Assembly: GCA_019241525.1 (NCBI GenBank)
Contig: JAFAWY010000033.1
Location: 1 to 43,348 of the forward strand
DNA: 43,348 nt
Direction: 5' to 3'
Source of the DNA: Pseudonocardiales bacterium
GTDB taxonomy: Bacteria > Actinomycetota > Actinomycetes > Mycobacteriales > Pseudonocardiaceae
How positions within the stretch are numbered: position 1 is the stretch's first letter; each line of letters starts with the position of its first letter. The translations under genes and the position numbers were made by a program. Positions 8,192-19,809 of this stretch are shown piece after piece. The notes under the pieces were generated by a model, which was not told the origin of the DNA, did no database searches, and was given only the letters and a program-made list of their open reading frames with translations.

Positions 8192-8971
8192 ATGGTGCGC
8201 TCTACTAGTAACCCCGCATTCCGCAATCTCCCAGTCGGGGTTGGCGGTTATGCGGGTTTCGACTCGGCGCCCGCAGGTTATGGCGGCGCCCTACCGACCA
8301 CGCGACCGATGACGGTCGACGATGTGGTCACCAAGACCAGCATCACGCTGGCGGTGTTGGTTGCGGCCGGCGCGGCCACCTACTTCAGTGGGCTGTGGGG
8401 GCTCACCCTGCCCGCTGCCCTGGTCGGTTTCGTGCTCGCTTTGGTGATCACGTTCAAGAAGGCGATCAGCCCACCTTTGATCCTTGCTTACGCCGCTGTC
8501 GAGGGCGTCTTTCTCGGCGGGATCAGCGGTGTCCTCGGTACCTATGTGGCAAACCGCTGGGGCGCCTCTATCGTGCCGGAAGCAGTGGCCGGCACTGTGC
8601 TGGTGTTCGCCGGAATGCTGGTGGTGTACAAAACCGGCGCGGTGAAAGTAACGCCCCGGTTCACCAAGTGGCTGACCGGCGCCTTGATCGGGGTTGTCGG
8701 CCTGATGCTGGTGAACCTCATCGCAGGTTTCTTCACCCAAGGTGTTGGCCTCGGTCTGCGCAGCGGAGGGGCACTGGCGATCATCTTCAGCCTGGTGTGT
8801 ATCGGGATCGCCGCGTTCAGCTTTCTCCTCGACTTCGACGCCGCCGACCAGGCGATCCGGTCGGGCGCACCGGAGAAGACGGCGTGGTACATCGCGTTTG
8901 GCCTCACGGTCACCCTGGTCTGGCTGTACCTGGAGATCCTTCGCCTGTTGTCTTACTTTCAGAACGACTAG
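8192..8971 (+). CDS. Bax inhibitor-1/YccA family membrane protein
   Basis: 259 residues after an AGGAGGG ribosome-binding site. A soluble, Gly/Pro-rich N-terminus of about 40 residues is followed by seven hydrophobic segments, with the last ending in VTLVWLYLEILRLLSYFQND. The aspartate-containing LLDFDAADQAI and the terminal LYLEILRLL pattern are typical of the bacterial BI-1 (TMBIM) family, which are pH-sensitive calcium-leak channels in characterised members. The bacterial role is unsettled. It is monocistronic, with a good terminator 19 bp downstream, and transcribed divergently from the PRC-barrel cluster. Confidence 0.9.
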   Translation: MVRSTSNPAFRNLPVGVGGYAGFDSAPAGYGGALPTTRPMTVDDVVTKTSITLAVLVAAGAATYFSGLWGLTLPAALVGFVLALVITFKKAISPPLILAYAAVEGVFLGGISGVLGTYVANRWGASIVPEAVAGTVLVFAGMLVVYKTGAVKVTPRFTKWLTGALIGVVGLMLVNLIAGFFTQGVGLGLRSGGALAIIFSLVCIGIAAFSFLLDFDAADQAIRSGAPEKTAWYIAFGLTVTLVWLYLEILRLLSYFQND

Positions 8972-8989
8972 GCACCCTAGCCGCTGCAT

Positions 8990-9030
8990 GGGCCCGGTCT
9001 CCCACAATGGGCGACCGGGCCCGTTTCGTT
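8990..9030 (+). terminator. Rho-independent terminator after the BI-1 family gene
   Basis: A 10-bp perfect GC stem, GGGCCCGGTC (8990-8999) with GACCGGGCCC (9013-9022), loop of 13, followed by GTTTCGTT. It begins 19 bp after the stop codon. Confidence 0.85.
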
Positions 9031-9157
9031 GGGTGCCCGTCAAGTACGGCCAACCACGACCTGTGGTGCTGCTGACCACTACCAACTGCGTGCTGGGGTG
9101 ACCGCGCTAGCCGGGAACCTTGCACCGCGCACGCGGCTGGCCCGACGCTGATAGCGG

Positions 9158-10045
9158 TTATGGACCGTCAGACGGTGGGTTGGCGGTACTTGAAGAACCT
9201 CCATTGCGCAGGGCTGAGCAGATCGCGGGGAGGAGAACCGCGCAGGCAGCGGCGTAGCCGGCGGAAGACGGGTGGTAACGATCCCGGCTGAACAGAGTGT
9301 CGGGATGGGTGCGGAAGTCGTGAGCGAGCAGCTGCGCCAGCGGTACGGCCACACCGCCGGCTCGGCCTACTGCCTCACGCTGGAGGCGGGCCATCGTCAG
9401 GCTGGACGTGTGGGCGAGGGCGCGCAGCGGTTGCGGGATCGATCGGATCGTGCCCAGATCCGGGCAGGTGCCGACGATCACGAGGGTGCCGGCAGCACGC
9501 AGTCTGGCCACCGCGTCGCCGAGCAGCTTTGCCGACTCCCGAGGCGACGTTCGCCGTGTCACATCATTGGCGCCGATCATGATCATCGCTACCTGTGGTG
9601 GATCGAGCAGGACAGCGTCCACCTGGCCACCGAGCCGCCGGCTGGTGCAGCCACAGATCGCGAAGGTGTCCAGCTGGACGGGTTGATTGCGGTCTCGTGC
9701 CAATCCCCGAGCCAGCACCGGCCCGGGTAGCTGCTCGGGTAGGTCCGCGCCGAGGCCGGCCGCCAACGAGTCGCCCAGCATCGCCATCCGGATAACCCCG
9801 GTAAAAGTGGAAGTCGCCGTGGGGTACGGACCGCTGCCGTTCGGTAGGTAAACCCCATCGGCAAGGAACGGACGCCAGCCCGGGATCACGATGTTGCGGC
9901 GCGCCCACCGCCCCTGGTGACTCAGCACGCCGTAGGCGGCGCCGGCCGTTGCGCCGGTAGCGCCGACCACAACGGCGGTCGTGCGCAGCAGATGGTGCAG
10001 TGTGGAGGACCTCCTCGACGCCGCGCCGCGCTGAGTGACGTCCAT
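9158..10045 (-). CDS. SGNH/GDSL-type esterase (Rv1075c-like)
   Basis: 295 residues from the ATG at 10045; an upstream in-frame start at 10075 is possible. A hydrophobic segment near the N-terminus (TTAVVVGATGATAGAAYGVL) suggests a signal anchor or export signal. The SGNH blocks are present: block I MLGDSLAAG with nucleophile S93, block III GANDVT, and block V DRYHPSSAGYA with the catalytic Asp and His. It is expected to hydrolyse ester substrates outside the membrane; the natural substrate is unknown. It is divergent from cbs, as the Rv1075c homologue is near cbs in M. tuberculosis. Confidence 0.85.
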   Translation of the reverse strand: MDVTQRGAASRRSSTLHHLLRTTAVVVGATGATAGAAYGVLSHQGRWARRNIVIPGWRPFLADGVYLPNGSGPYPTATSTFTGVIRMAMLGDSLAAGLGADLPEQLPGPVLARGLARDRNQPVQLDTFAICGCTSRRLGGQVDAVLLDPPQVAMIMIGANDVTRRTSPRESAKLLGDAVARLRAAGTLVIVGTCPDLGTIRSIPQPLRALAHTSSLTMARLQREAVGRAGGVAVPLAQLLAHDFRTHPDTLFSRDRYHPSSAGYAAACAVLLPAICSALRNGGSSSTANPPSDGP

Positions 10046-10122
10046 ACTTCTGATATACGCCTTGACGCTCGGCAACGCGCTGCGGGCCGGCGCTTGCAGC
10101 CTTACCCCGCCAGGAGAGCCTT

Positions 10123-11493
10123 GTGGACTACGCCGAGCACATCATCGAACTGGTCGGCAACACTCCACTAGTGCGGCTTAACGCCGTCGCCCGGGATGTC
10201 GCCCCCCTGGTCTTGGCGAAGGTGGAGTACCTCAACCCCGGGGGCAGCGTGAAGGACCGGATCGCGCTGCGGATGGTGGAAGCGGCGGAGCGATCAGGTC
10301 AATTGCGGCCGGGTGGCACGATCGTCGAGCCCACCTCGGGCAATACCGGCATTGGATTGGCGATGGTCGCCCAACGTAAGGGTTACCGGTGCCTGTTCGT
10401 CTGCCCGGACAAGGTAGGTCAAGACAAGCTCGACGTACTCAGGGCTTACGGGGCAAACGTCGTAGTGTGCCCCACCGCCGTTGCCGCGGATCATCCTGAC
10501 TCGTATTACTCGGTGTCCGACCGGCTCGTCCGGGAGATCGACGGGGCATGGAAGCCCGATCAGTACTCAAACCCAGAGAACCCCGCCAGTCACTATCACA
10601 GCACTGGTCCCGAACTCTGGGCGCAGACTCAGGGCCGGATCACCCATTTCGTCGCCGGGATCGGCACCGGTGGGACCATTTCCGGGGTGGGGCGCTACCT
10701 CAAAGAGGTCAGCAATGGCCGGGTACAGGTTGTCGGTATCGACCCGGAGGGCTCGGTGTACTCCGGTGGCAGCGGCCGGCCTTACCTGGTGGAAGGTGTC
10801 GGAGAGGACTTCTGGCCCCGCACCTACGACGGCGCCGTCTGCGATGAGGTCATCCCGGTCTCCGACGGCGATTCGTTCACCATGACCCGCCGCCTGGCCC
10901 GGGAAGAGGGGCTGCTGCTCGGTGGATCGTGCGGTATGGCAGTGGTCGGCGCGCTGCGGCTCGCGGCCCGGGCCGACCCTGACTCGGTGATTGTCGTGTT
11001 GCTACCTGATGGCGGCCGCGGCTATCTGGGCAAGGTGTTTAACGACTCTTGGATGGCCTCGCACGGTTTCCTGCCTCCAGACTCATCCGGCGCGACCGTC
11101 TCGGAGGTGCTCATGGACAAAGACGGCGCGATCCCCAAGCTGGTGCACACGCATCCGAACGAGACGGTCGCCGAAGTTGTCATGATCATGCGCGAGTTCG
11201 GGGTGTCGCAGCTGCCGGTGGTTGCGGCCGAGCCGCCGGTGATGGCAGCCGAGGTCATCGGCGCGGTTAACGAACGCGCGCTGCTGCAGGCCCTGTTCGC
11301 TGGAGATGCCCAACTCGCCGACCGAATCGAGGGGCACATGGCGCAAGCATTGCCGACGATCGGCGGCGGCGAGTCGATTGGATCGCTTATGCGAGCCCTG
11401 GCTGACGCCGACGGCGCGATGGTGCTCATTGACGGAAAACCGGCAGGGGTGGTTACCCGCCAAGACGTGCTGGGCTTCCTGGCCGGGCGTTGA
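10123..11493 (+). CDS. cbs: Cystathionine beta-synthase
   Basis: 456 residues from a GTG preceded by CAGGAGAG. This is a PLP enzyme condensing L-serine with homocysteine to cystathionine, the first step of reverse transsulfuration. The PLP lysine is K44 in GGSVKDRIA, the phosphate-binding SGNTG is at 72-76, and the glycine loop GIGTGGTISG is near 180. Two CBS regulatory domains fill residues about 335-455 (PNETVAEVVMIMREFGVSQLPVV and IGSLMRALADADGAMVLIDG), so allosteric control is possible. The upstream neighbour diverges; the RDD gene and metB follow on the same strand. Order and strand match Rv1077-Rv1079. Confidence 0.95.
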   Translation: MDYAEHIIELVGNTPLVRLNAVARDVAPLVLAKVEYLNPGGSVKDRIALRMVEAAERSGQLRPGGTIVEPTSGNTGIGLAMVAQRKGYRCLFVCPDKVGQDKLDVLRAYGANVVVCPTAVAADHPDSYYSVSDRLVREIDGAWKPDQYSNPENPASHYHSTGPELWAQTQGRITHFVAGIGTGGTISGVGRYLKEVSNGRVQVVGIDPEGSVYSGGSGRPYLVEGVGEDFWPRTYDGAVCDEVIPVSDGDSFTMTRRLAREEGLLLGGSCGMAVVGALRLAARADPDSVIVVLLPDGGRGYLGKVFNDSWMASHGFLPPDSSGATVSEVLMDKDGAIPKLVHTHPNETVAEVVMIMREFGVSQLPVVAAEPPVMAAEVIGAVNERALLQALFAGDAQLADRIEGHMAQALPTIGGGESIGSLMRALADADGAMVLIDGKPAGVVTRQDVLGFLAGR

Positions 11494-11566
11494 ACACAGG
11501 GTGACCGGATCCGCTAGCGTGACCGCGCAGAACTGCGCCAGGGCGCCGAGTGAGGGGTTCGAACCG

Positions 11567-12385
11567 ATGACGACTTCACAGCAGCGTTATCCGAAACCCT
11601 TCCCGGAGCCGGAGTCGCCTACCTGGCCCGACCGGCCCGCTGACCCGCAGCCGGCCGAGACCTCATCGGCCAGGCCTCCGGCGCCTCCGCCACCGCCGCC
11701 CAATCGCCCCCCTCAGTGGGAACCCCCGGGACAACTCTCAACACCACCGCGGTACCCGGTACCCCCACCGCAGTTCGGCCGAATCTCCCAACAACATGAT
11801 CGATCGGTACGGCGCTCCGATTCGACTCCCTGCGGCCCCGGCAAGCTAGCCATTCCATCGCCGGCCTCACCCACAATCGGGCGCGCCGCGGCACTGCCCA
11901 GACCGCTGGCGAACTTCAGGTCAAGGACTGTCAGTTTTTGCATCGACTGCGTCGCGCCGGTGACCGTGTTGACGGTGCTGCTTTCTGTTGCTGCCCACAC
12001 CAACGGCACAGGGTGGCGCCTGGTGATCAGTGCCTCGGCGTATCTGGGGCTGCTGGGCTTCGGCATCTGGAACTGCGGGTACTTGCAAGGCACCACCGGC
12101 CGCAGCCTCGGTCGCCGGTTGGCGGGCACCGAACTGATCTCAATTGAGACGGGTCAACCAGTGGGCTTCGGTTGGGCGGTTGCTCGCCAAATCTGGCACG
12201 TCGTGGACTTCGGCATCGGTTTCCTGTGGCCATTGCACGACGGCAAGCGGCAGACTTTCGCAGACAAGATCGTCGGAACCGTGGTGATCAACGTCGGCAA
12301 GCCGATGACTGGTCACGTCGGCGGGTTGACAGATCAGGCCAGCGGCGAGGTCGGTGGCACAGAGGATCGGAGGCTGGGGAAGTGA
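11567..12385 (+). CDS. Proline-rich RDD-family membrane protein (Rv1078/Pra-like)
   Basis: 272 residues. The first 110 residues are disordered and proline-rich, including PAPPPPPPNRPP. The C-terminal part is an RDD domain: SFCIDCVAPVTVLTVLL, YLGLLGFGIWNCGYLQGTTGRSLGRRLAGTELI, and WPLHDGKRQTFADKIVGTVV, with three or so membrane helices. Position between cbs and metB, and the Pro-rich plus RDD layout, match Rv1078, the proline-rich antigen homologue. The start at 11567 follows GTGAGGGG. The end overlaps metB by four bases (GTGA), so the two are co-translated. Its function is unknown. Confidence 0.85.
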   Translation: MTTSQQRYPKPFPEPESPTWPDRPADPQPAETSSARPPAPPPPPPNRPPQWEPPGQLSTPPRYPVPPPQFGRISQQHDRSVRRSDSTPCGPGKLAIPSPASPTIGRAAALPRPLANFRSRTVSFCIDCVAPVTVLTVLLSVAAHTNGTGWRLVISASAYLGLLGFGIWNCGYLQGTTGRSLGRRLAGTELISIETGQPVGFGWAVARQIWHVVDFGIGFLWPLHDGKRQTFADKIVGTVVINVGKPMTGHVGGLTDQASGEVGGTEDRRLGK

Positions 12386-13518
12386 CCGGATTCGCCACCC
12401 GCGCCATCCACGCCGGCCAGGATCCAGATCCGCACAGCGGGTCGGTGATCGTGCCGATCCACGCCACCTCGACTTTCGTTCAAGACGGCGTGGGTGAGCT
12501 CCGTAACGGATACGAGTACTCCCGCGGCGCCAACCCGACCCGCACCGCGTTGGAAACCTGCCTGGCCGCGCTGGAGGGTGGCCGTTTCGGGCGTGCCTTC
12601 GCATCCGGGATGGCCGCCACGGACGTGCTGCTTCGGGCGATCTGCCGGCCAGGTGATCACCTCGTCATTCCTGACGACGCCTATGGTGGCACTTTCCGCT
12701 TGATCGACAAGGTGCTGCGGAGCTGGGGGATCGAGTACACCGCTGTGTCGCAGTCCGATCTTCCTGCCGTACGGGCCGCGATGCGCCCGACCACCCGGGT
12801 GTTGTGGTGCGAGACGCCGAGCAACCCGCTACTGGCTATCGCGGATATCGCGGCCCTGGCTGGTATCGCCCACGAGTCTGGAGCCCGCCTGGTGGTGGAC
12901 AACACCTTCGCCACCCCCTACCTGCAGGCGCCGCTGGGGCTGGGCGCCGATGTGGTGCTGCACTCGACCACCAAATACCTCGGGGGCCACTCGGATGTGA
13001 TCGGTGGTGCGCTGATCACTGATGACGCCGAGGTGGACGAGCAGGTGGCCTTCCTGCAGAAAAGCGCCGGAGCGGTGCCCGGCCCCTTCGATGCGTGGCT
13101 CACCCTGCGCGGGATCAAGACGCTGGCGGTGCGCATGGAACGGCACTGCGACAACGCCGAGCGGGTGGTCGCGGCGCTGCAGACGCATCCGACGGTCGGT
13201 GATGTGCACTATCCCGGATCGGAGACACATCCCGGCCACGAGGTGGCTGCCAAGCAGATGCGCCGGTTCGGCGGGATGGTGTCGTTCACGGTGCGCGGTG
13301 GCGCTGAGGCGGCGCTGGCGGTGTGCGCCCGAGCTCAGTTGTTCACCTTGGCCGAATCACTGGGTGGCGTGGAGTCGCTCATCGAGCATCCGGGACGCAT
13401 GACGCACGCCTCCACGGCGGGGACCCAGCTTGAGGTTCCCCCCGACCTGATCCGCCTTTCCGTGGGCATCGAGGATGCTGAAGACCTCATCGACGACCTG
13501 CGCACCGCGCTCGGCTAG
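12382..13518 (+). CDS. metB: Cystathionine gamma-synthase
   Basis: 378 residues from the GTG at 12382, overlapping the previous stop. It is a fold-type I PLP enzyme of methionine biosynthesis that makes cystathionine from cysteine and an activated homoserine; related enzymes catalyse cystathionine gamma-lyase chemistry, and these cannot be fully separated by eye. The start gives the family N-terminus TRAIHAGQDPDPHSGSVIVP. YEYSRGANPTR, the aspartate in VVDNTFATPYLQ, and K198 in HSTTKYLGGHSD are the PLP site. With cbs just upstream, forward and reverse transsulfuration enzymes sit together, as in M. tuberculosis. Confidence 0.93.
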   Translation: MTGFATRAIHAGQDPDPHSGSVIVPIHATSTFVQDGVGELRNGYEYSRGANPTRTALETCLAALEGGRFGRAFASGMAATDVLLRAICRPGDHLVIPDDAYGGTFRLIDKVLRSWGIEYTAVSQSDLPAVRAAMRPTTRVLWCETPSNPLLAIADIAALAGIAHESGARLVVDNTFATPYLQAPLGLGADVVLHSTTKYLGGHSDVIGGALITDDAEVDEQVAFLQKSAGAVPGPFDAWLTLRGIKTLAVRMERHCDNAERVVAALQTHPTVGDVHYPGSETHPGHEVAAKQMRRFGGMVSFTVRGGAEAALAVCARAQLFTLAESLGGVESLIEHPGRMTHASTAGTQLEVPPDLIRLSVGIEDAEDLIDDLRTALG

Positions 13519-13545
13519 CGCCTCGATATCAGCTGGTGGTCGGGA

Positions 13546-13779
13546 CTAGTCGCCTGAGGGCGGTTTGGTGGGAGGTGCCAGGTGGTGGACTGGCTGGGGA
13601 GGTGCCACGGGGAGGTCAGCGGTGTTCAGGCACCCGCCCACGAGCTGGACACCACCTGGTGTCCGCACGTAGCTACCCGGTTCGGCGCACCCCGCTCGGT
13701 CAGCGGTGAGTACGGCAGCGACCGCGAGTAACGCAGCCACTCCCGCGGTGACCACGACCGGCAGCCAGCGGCGCTCCAT
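13546..13779 (-). CDS. Small exported or membrane-anchored protein (77 aa)
   Basis: ATG preceded by GAGGAGG. The product has one hydrophobic helix right after the start (LPVVVTAGVAALLAVAAVLT), then a short outside part with two cysteines (DRAGC..., GGC) and a proline-rich end. It is probably a signal-anchored protein whose cysteines could form a disulfide outside the membrane. The family is not recognised. It is convergent with metB. Confidence 0.6.
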   Translation of the reverse strand: MERRWLPVVVTAGVAALLAVAAVLTADRAGCAEPGSYVRTPGGVQLVGGCLNTADLPVAPPQPVHHLAPPTKPPSGD

Positions 13780-13892
13780 CCAACCTCCTCGCGTACTTAC
13801 CTGGACCTTACTCCGGCGCTACCTGGCGTGTGCAGCTGTCACACGGTGAACAATTGTCACATCGCACCGATCAGCTGGCAGGATCGCCGATT

Positions 13893-15098
13893 ATGGAACT
13901 GGTCGGCATCGACAAGATCAGGATCGCCCGGGAGACCCTGCACGGTGTCGTCCGGCGCACGCCGCTGCGCCATTGCGAGGTGCTTGCACACCGCTGCGCC
14001 GTCCCGGTCCATCTTAAATGCGAAAATTTGCAGCGCACCGGTTCTTTCAAGATTCGCGGCGCCTATGTCCGGATTCATGCCCTCTCTGCGGATGAGCGGG
14101 CCCGTGGGGTGGTGGCGGCCAGCGCCGGCAACCATGGGCAAGGGGTGGCTCTGGCGGCGGCGATGCTGGGCACCGCCGCAACAGTGTATATGCCGGTGAG
14201 TGCGTCGCTTCCCAAGGTCGCGGCCACCCGGGGATACGGCGCGCAGGTTCACCTCGTCGGTGACGTAGTGGAGGAGTCCCTGGCTGGGGCCCGAGCCTTC
14301 GCGGAGGAAACCGGAGCGGTGTTCATCCACCCTTTCGATCACCCTGACGTACTGGCCGGTCAGGGCACGGTTGGCCTGGAGGTACTAGAGCAGCTACCCG
14401 ACGTTGCCACCGTGCTAGTGCCCGCCGGTGGTGGTGGGCTTGTCGGGGGGATCGCCGCCGCGGTGAAGGGCGTCAAGCCCGAAGTCCAGGTGATCGGAGT
14501 GCAGGCTGAGGCAGCCGCCGTTTGGCCGGCATCGCTGGCCGCCGGGTCGCCGGTGCGGTTGCGCTGCGGGCACACCATGGCTGACGGAATCGCCGTGTCC
14601 GAAGTAGGCGCGGTCACCTTCGCCCACGTGTCCGCCCTGGTCGACCAGGTGATCACGGTGGGGGAGGAGGCGCTGTCCCAGGCGTTGCTGCTGTGTTTGG
14701 AGCGCACCAAGATGCTGGTCGAGCCAGCCGGCGCGGCAGCGGTGGCAGCGCTGCTGGAATCACCTGCACACTTCCCCAGCCCCGTGTGCGCCGTGCTGTC
14801 CGGCGGCAACGTCGACCCTCTACTGCTGATGCACATCATCCGGCGTGGGCTGACCGTGGACGGCCGGTTCCTGGCGCTGCGCGTGACCGTGCCCGACCGG
14901 CCCGGGGAGCTAGCCAGGTTACTGGCGCGAATAGGCGCCTCGGGCGCCAACGTGGTCGATGTGGCGCACACGCGCATCGCCGGCCGGCTCCCGGTCGGCG
15001 ATGCGGTGGTCGCGTTGAGCTTGGAGACACGGGGCTCAGAACACTGCACAGCTCTGATCACCGACCTCGGTGCAGCGGGTTACCAGGTGGTCCAGTGA
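13893..15098 (+). CDS. ilvA: Threonine ammonia-lyase (biodegradative-type with ACT domain)
   Basis: 401 residues from the ATG at 13893. It deaminates L-threonine to 2-oxobutanoate, feeding isoleucine synthesis or catabolism, and is PLP dependent. The PLP lysine is K53 in TGSFKIRGAY; SAGNHGQG is at 77-84, and the glycine-rich loop PAGGGGLVGG near 185. The C-terminal 75 residues (LRVTVPDRPGELARLLARIG) are an ACT-like domain, the single-ACT layout of the shorter threonine dehydratases, pointing to ligand control. An upstream in-frame start at 13830 would add 21 unlikely residues. Confidence 0.93.
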   Translation: MELVGIDKIRIARETLHGVVRRTPLRHCEVLAHRCAVPVHLKCENLQRTGSFKIRGAYVRIHALSADERARGVVAASAGNHGQGVALAAAMLGTAATVYMPVSASLPKVAATRGYGAQVHLVGDVVEESLAGARAFAEETGAVFIHPFDHPDVLAGQGTVGLEVLEQLPDVATVLVPAGGGGLVGGIAAAVKGVKPEVQVIGVQAEAAAVWPASLAAGSPVRLRCGHTMADGIAVSEVGAVTFAHVSALVDQVITVGEEALSQALLLCLERTKMLVEPAGAAAVAALLESPAHFPSPVCAVLSGGNVDPLLLMHIIRRGLTVDGRFLALRVTVPDRPGELARLLARIGASGANVVDVAHTRIAGRLPVGDAVVALSLETRGSEHCTALITDLGAAGYQVVQ

Positions 15099-15155
15099 GA
15101 TTAGTGCGGTGATGTCAGTGTCAGCCCGATGTCAGCCGATGCTGGCCCAGGTGCG

Positions 15156-15650
15156 TCAGCCGCGGAAGGGCTCCGCCTTGACGACGGCGACGGTCATCAA
15201 ACCGCCGTTAGGCAGCTCGTAGTGGCGATCCTCGCCTTCATGTGCACCGATGATCGCCTTACCCAGAGGTGAGTTCGGCGAGTAGACCTCAAGGTCACCG
15301 TGGGCTACTTCCTCCAGCGAGCCGAGTAGGAATGTCTCGGTCTCGTCGTCATCCTGGAACCGCACCGTGACGACCATTCCAGGCGCCGCGACGCCCGACT
15401 CAGTCGGGGCACCACCAACTTTGGCGACCCGTAACAGCTCCTGCAGCTGGCGGATCCGTGCCTCGAGTTGCGCTTGCTCTTCGCGGGCGGCGTGGTAGCC
15501 GCCGTTCTCTTTGAGGTCGCCCTCCTCGCGGGCGTCGTTGATCTTCGCGGCAATGACTGGGCGGTTCGCAACCAGCTCGTCGAGTTCCTGCTTAAGCCGG
15601 TCGTAGGCTTCCTGGGTCAACCAGGTCACCTGGGTCTCGCTCACGGTCAT
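15156..15650 (-). CDS. greA: Transcription elongation factor GreA
   Basis: 164 residues, ATG at 15650 right after AGGAGGAGTG. GreA rescues backtracked RNA polymerase by stimulating transcript cleavage. The N-terminal coiled coil (res. 13-80) carries the loop-tip acidic pair in [22 protein letters not shown]; the C-terminal FKBP-like domain includes [28 protein letters not shown]. Length is normal. Strand and neighbours match Rv1080c. Confidence 0.96.
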   Translation of the reverse strand: MTVSETQVTWLTQEAYDRLKQELDELVANRPVIAAKINDAREEGDLKENGGYHAAREEQAQLEARIRQLQELLRVAKVGGAPTESGVAAPGMVVTVRFQDDDETETFLLGSLEEVAHGDLEVYSPNSPLGKAIIGAHEGEDRHYELPNGGLMTVAVVKAEPFRG

Positions 15651-15730
15651 CACTCCTCCTCAGATCCGACGTCCGCTGATGCGGGGCGGACCGAACCACA
15701 CCGCTGACGCGACAGCCAGCGGCCGGAACG

Positions 15731-15760
15731 GAAAAACACGGCCCTGCCCCGGGGCCGTGC
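15731..15760 (-). terminator. Rho-independent terminator of the DUF4307 gene
   Basis: CACGGCCC (15737-15744) pairs with GGGCCGTG (15752-15759). On the minus strand the stem is followed by TTTTTCC, a proper U-tract. It lies downstream of the DUF4307 stop (15875) and upstream of greA, so greA most likely has its own promoter. Confidence 0.85.
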
Positions 15761-15874
15761 GTACCCTCCACGGTAACACGATGTGTCCGGTTCGGCCTCA
15801 GCCTAATGGGTGACGGATTTTGGAAAGTCCCTGCTCAGCAGGGCTATAAAAATCTCAGTAGTGCGGCTGGTGAA

Positions 15875-16294
15875 CTAGGTAGGAATGAGGTAGGCGGGGA
15901 CCTGGAAGGAGCACCCGTAGACATCAGCGACTACCGGGGGTCGGGACGTCTGCACCACAGTGGACAGCACAACCGGCCCCACCGTCGGCGGCACGTAAAC
16001 CTCCTTACGCCCGGTCTCCTCGCCATCGCGCGAGCGGGCTCGCACGATGCACACTGCCGCCCGTCTCGGGTCGTCGCGGACTACGCTGAATCGCAGTTGC
16101 ACGGCATTGCCTGGGAGCAAGGTGAAGCTCACCGTCTCGGCCTGGATCGGTGTCCTGCCCAGATTGCGGTAGCCGATCACGGCCACTGCCAGTCCGAGGA
16201 GGACCGCAACTACCAGCCCAAACGCTATGGTCCAGCGGTGGCTGGTGGCGGCGCGGCGCCCGTAGCGGCCTTCGGGAAGCTGGCCAGCGGTCAC
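15875..16294 (-). CDS. DUF4307 family membrane protein (Rv1081c-like)
   Basis: 139 residues. A short cytoplasmic N-terminus, one transmembrane helix (about 22-42, TIAFGLVVAVLLGLAVAVIGY), and an outside domain of about 95 residues with two cysteines (AVCIVRAR and YGCSFQVP). The pattern TVSFTLLPGNAVQLRFSVVRDDPRRAAVCIVRARSRDG fits DUF4307, with an Ig-like extracellular fold likely. It is divergent from mca, as Rv1081c is from Rv1082. Function unknown. Confidence 0.85.
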   Translation of the reverse strand: MTAGQLPEGRYGRRAATSHRWTIAFGLVVAVLLGLAVAVIGYRNLGRTPIQAETVSFTLLPGNAVQLRFSVVRDDPRRAAVCIVRARSRDGEETGRKEVYVPPTVGPVVLSTVVQTSRPPVVADVYGCSFQVPAYLIPT

Positions 16295-16444
16295 AGCGTT
16301 GTACCTCCTTGACGGCCACTTCCCGGATGCCAGCTACTCGACGGGCCACCGAGGCAACTGTCAGTTCGGGCGGTAACAATGGTTCACCAATGGAGCATTC
16401 CATCGCTGGGGTAGCCGGCGTGGAGAAGGGATGAGCAGTCATCC

Positions 16445-17335
16445 ATGGTTGAACAGCTGCGAATGATGGCGGTGCATGCGCATCCCGATGACGAGTCGAG
16501 CAAGGGCGCGGCCACGATGGCTCGATACGTTGCTGAGGGCCACCAGGTGATGGTCGTCACCTGCACTGGCGGGGAACGAGGCAGCATCCTCAACCCCTCG
16601 TTCGAACCCGCTGACCTCGCGGAGCATCCGGCGCAGATGCGCGCAACCCGGCGCCAGGAGATGGCGCGTGCAGCGCAGATCCTGGGCGTGCAACACCACT
16701 GGTTGGGCTACATCGACTCCGGGTTGCCCGAAGGTGACCCGCCTCCGCCGCTGCCGGAAGGATGTTTTGCGGTGGTGCCGCTGGAGGGCCCCACCCGCGA
16801 TCTGGTCCAGGTGATGCGCGAGTTCCGGCCACATGTGGTGGTGACCTACGACGAGAAGGGTGGCTATCCCCATCCTGACCACATCCGCTGCCACGAGGTA
16901 TCGGTGGCCGCGTTCGAGGCCGCGGGTGACCCCGAGCGCTTCGGAGATGCGGGACCACCATGGCAGCCGCTGAAGCTTTATTACTCGCACGGTTTCAGCC
17001 GCAAGCGGATGCAGGTTTTTCACGACGCACTGCTCGCCGCCGGTCAGGAGTCGCCATTCGGCGAATGGTTGGACAAGTGGGATGCGTCGAAGCCGGACGT
17101 CCTGGAGCGGGTGACCACCCAAATCGAGTGCGCCGAGTACTTCCCGGTACGCGACGATGCGCTGCGAGCGCACGCAACTCAGATCGATCCGGCGAGCCGG
17201 TGGTTTGCGCTGCCGCATGCGATGCAGGCACAGCTGTGGCCAACGGAGGAATACGAGCTGGCCCGTTCGCTGGTGGATACCACGTTGCCAGAAGATGATC
17301 TGTTCTCCGGTGTTCGGGAGCGGGTGCTCGCGTGA
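16445..17335 (+). CDS. mca: Mycothiol S-conjugate amidase
   Basis: 296 residues. Mca cleaves mycothiol S-conjugates, releasing the mercapturic acid for export; it is a cytoplasmic zinc enzyme of the MshB/PIG-L deacetylase family. Zinc ligands are expected at H13, D16 (AHPDDES) and H146 (HPDHIRCHE), with D15 as general base. The Mca-specific [11 protein letters not shown] and the full length near 290 favour Mca over MshB. Presence of this gene implies a mycothiol-making actinobacterium. The ribosome-binding site is weak. The stop overlaps the next gene by four bases. Confidence 0.93.
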   Translation: MVEQLRMMAVHAHPDDESSKGAATMARYVAEGHQVMVVTCTGGERGSILNPSFEPADLAEHPAQMRATRRQEMARAAQILGVQHHWLGYIDSGLPEGDPPPPLPEGCFAVVPLEGPTRDLVQVMREFRPHVVVTYDEKGGYPHPDHIRCHEVSVAAFEAAGDPERFGDAGPPWQPLKLYYSHGFSRKRMQVFHDALLAAGQESPFGEWLDKWDASKPDVLERVTTQIECAEYFPVRDDALRAHATQIDPASRWFALPHAMQAQLWPTEEYELARSLVDTTLPEDDLFSGVRERVLA

Positions 17336-17622
17336 ACCTGTTGTTGCCAGCGGAATTTTCGGCGGTCACCGAGTTCTCGGTGGTGAGCGGAGTCGAGACG
17401 CTCGCCCAACCATCGACACCGGATCCTGGTGGCCAGGGTCAGGACTACGGAAAGGCTGCGCCGGAGGCATTGGTGGTGCTGCTGCTGTTTTTCGTCGCGG
17501 TGGCCCTGCTGGTGCGTTCGATGAACAAGCACTTGCGCCGGGTGCCGGAGTCCTTCGACAAGGATCCCGACGCTGATACCGGTGACCTTGGCGCTCGTGA
17601 TGTTGGTATTCGTGAGGAGTAA
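17332..17622 (+). CDS. Small membrane protein (Rv1083-like)
   Basis: 96 residues from a GTG overlapping the mca stop (GTGA). One transmembrane segment (about 46-62, [18 protein letters not shown]) is followed by [15 protein letters not shown], a basic juxtamembrane stretch typical of this small family, then an acidic tail. Conserved placement directly after mca suggests co-expression with mycothiol detoxification, but a role is not known. Confidence 0.8.
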   Translation: MNLLLPAEFSAVTEFSVVSGVETLAQPSTPDPGGQGQDYGKAAPEALVVLLLFFVAVALLVRSMNKHLRRVPESFDKDPDADTGDLGARDVGIREE

Positions 17623-17660
17623 CGGTTCCGCCCCGCCAGCCGGCCAGGGAGGATAGCCAT

Positions 17661-19670
<2,010 letters not shown>

Positions 19671-19684
19671 CCCCTTTTCCTCAA

Positions 19685-19712
19685 CACCCCGACTTGGAGA
19701 CATGTCGGGGTG
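19685..19712 (+). terminator. Possible terminator hairpin after the DUF255 gene
   Basis: CACCCCGAC (19685-19693) pairs perfectly with GTCGGGGTG (19704-19712), 15 bp after the stop. No U-tract follows, so its strength is uncertain. Confidence 0.55.
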
Positions 19713-19809
19713 GGCGGCGTCCCTCTGTACAGCTGGGATTCCTCGACACTGCAACGTAGTAATGATGTAATTCTAGTGAGCGTGTAGGTCGAGCGAGAGG
19801 ATATGCGCC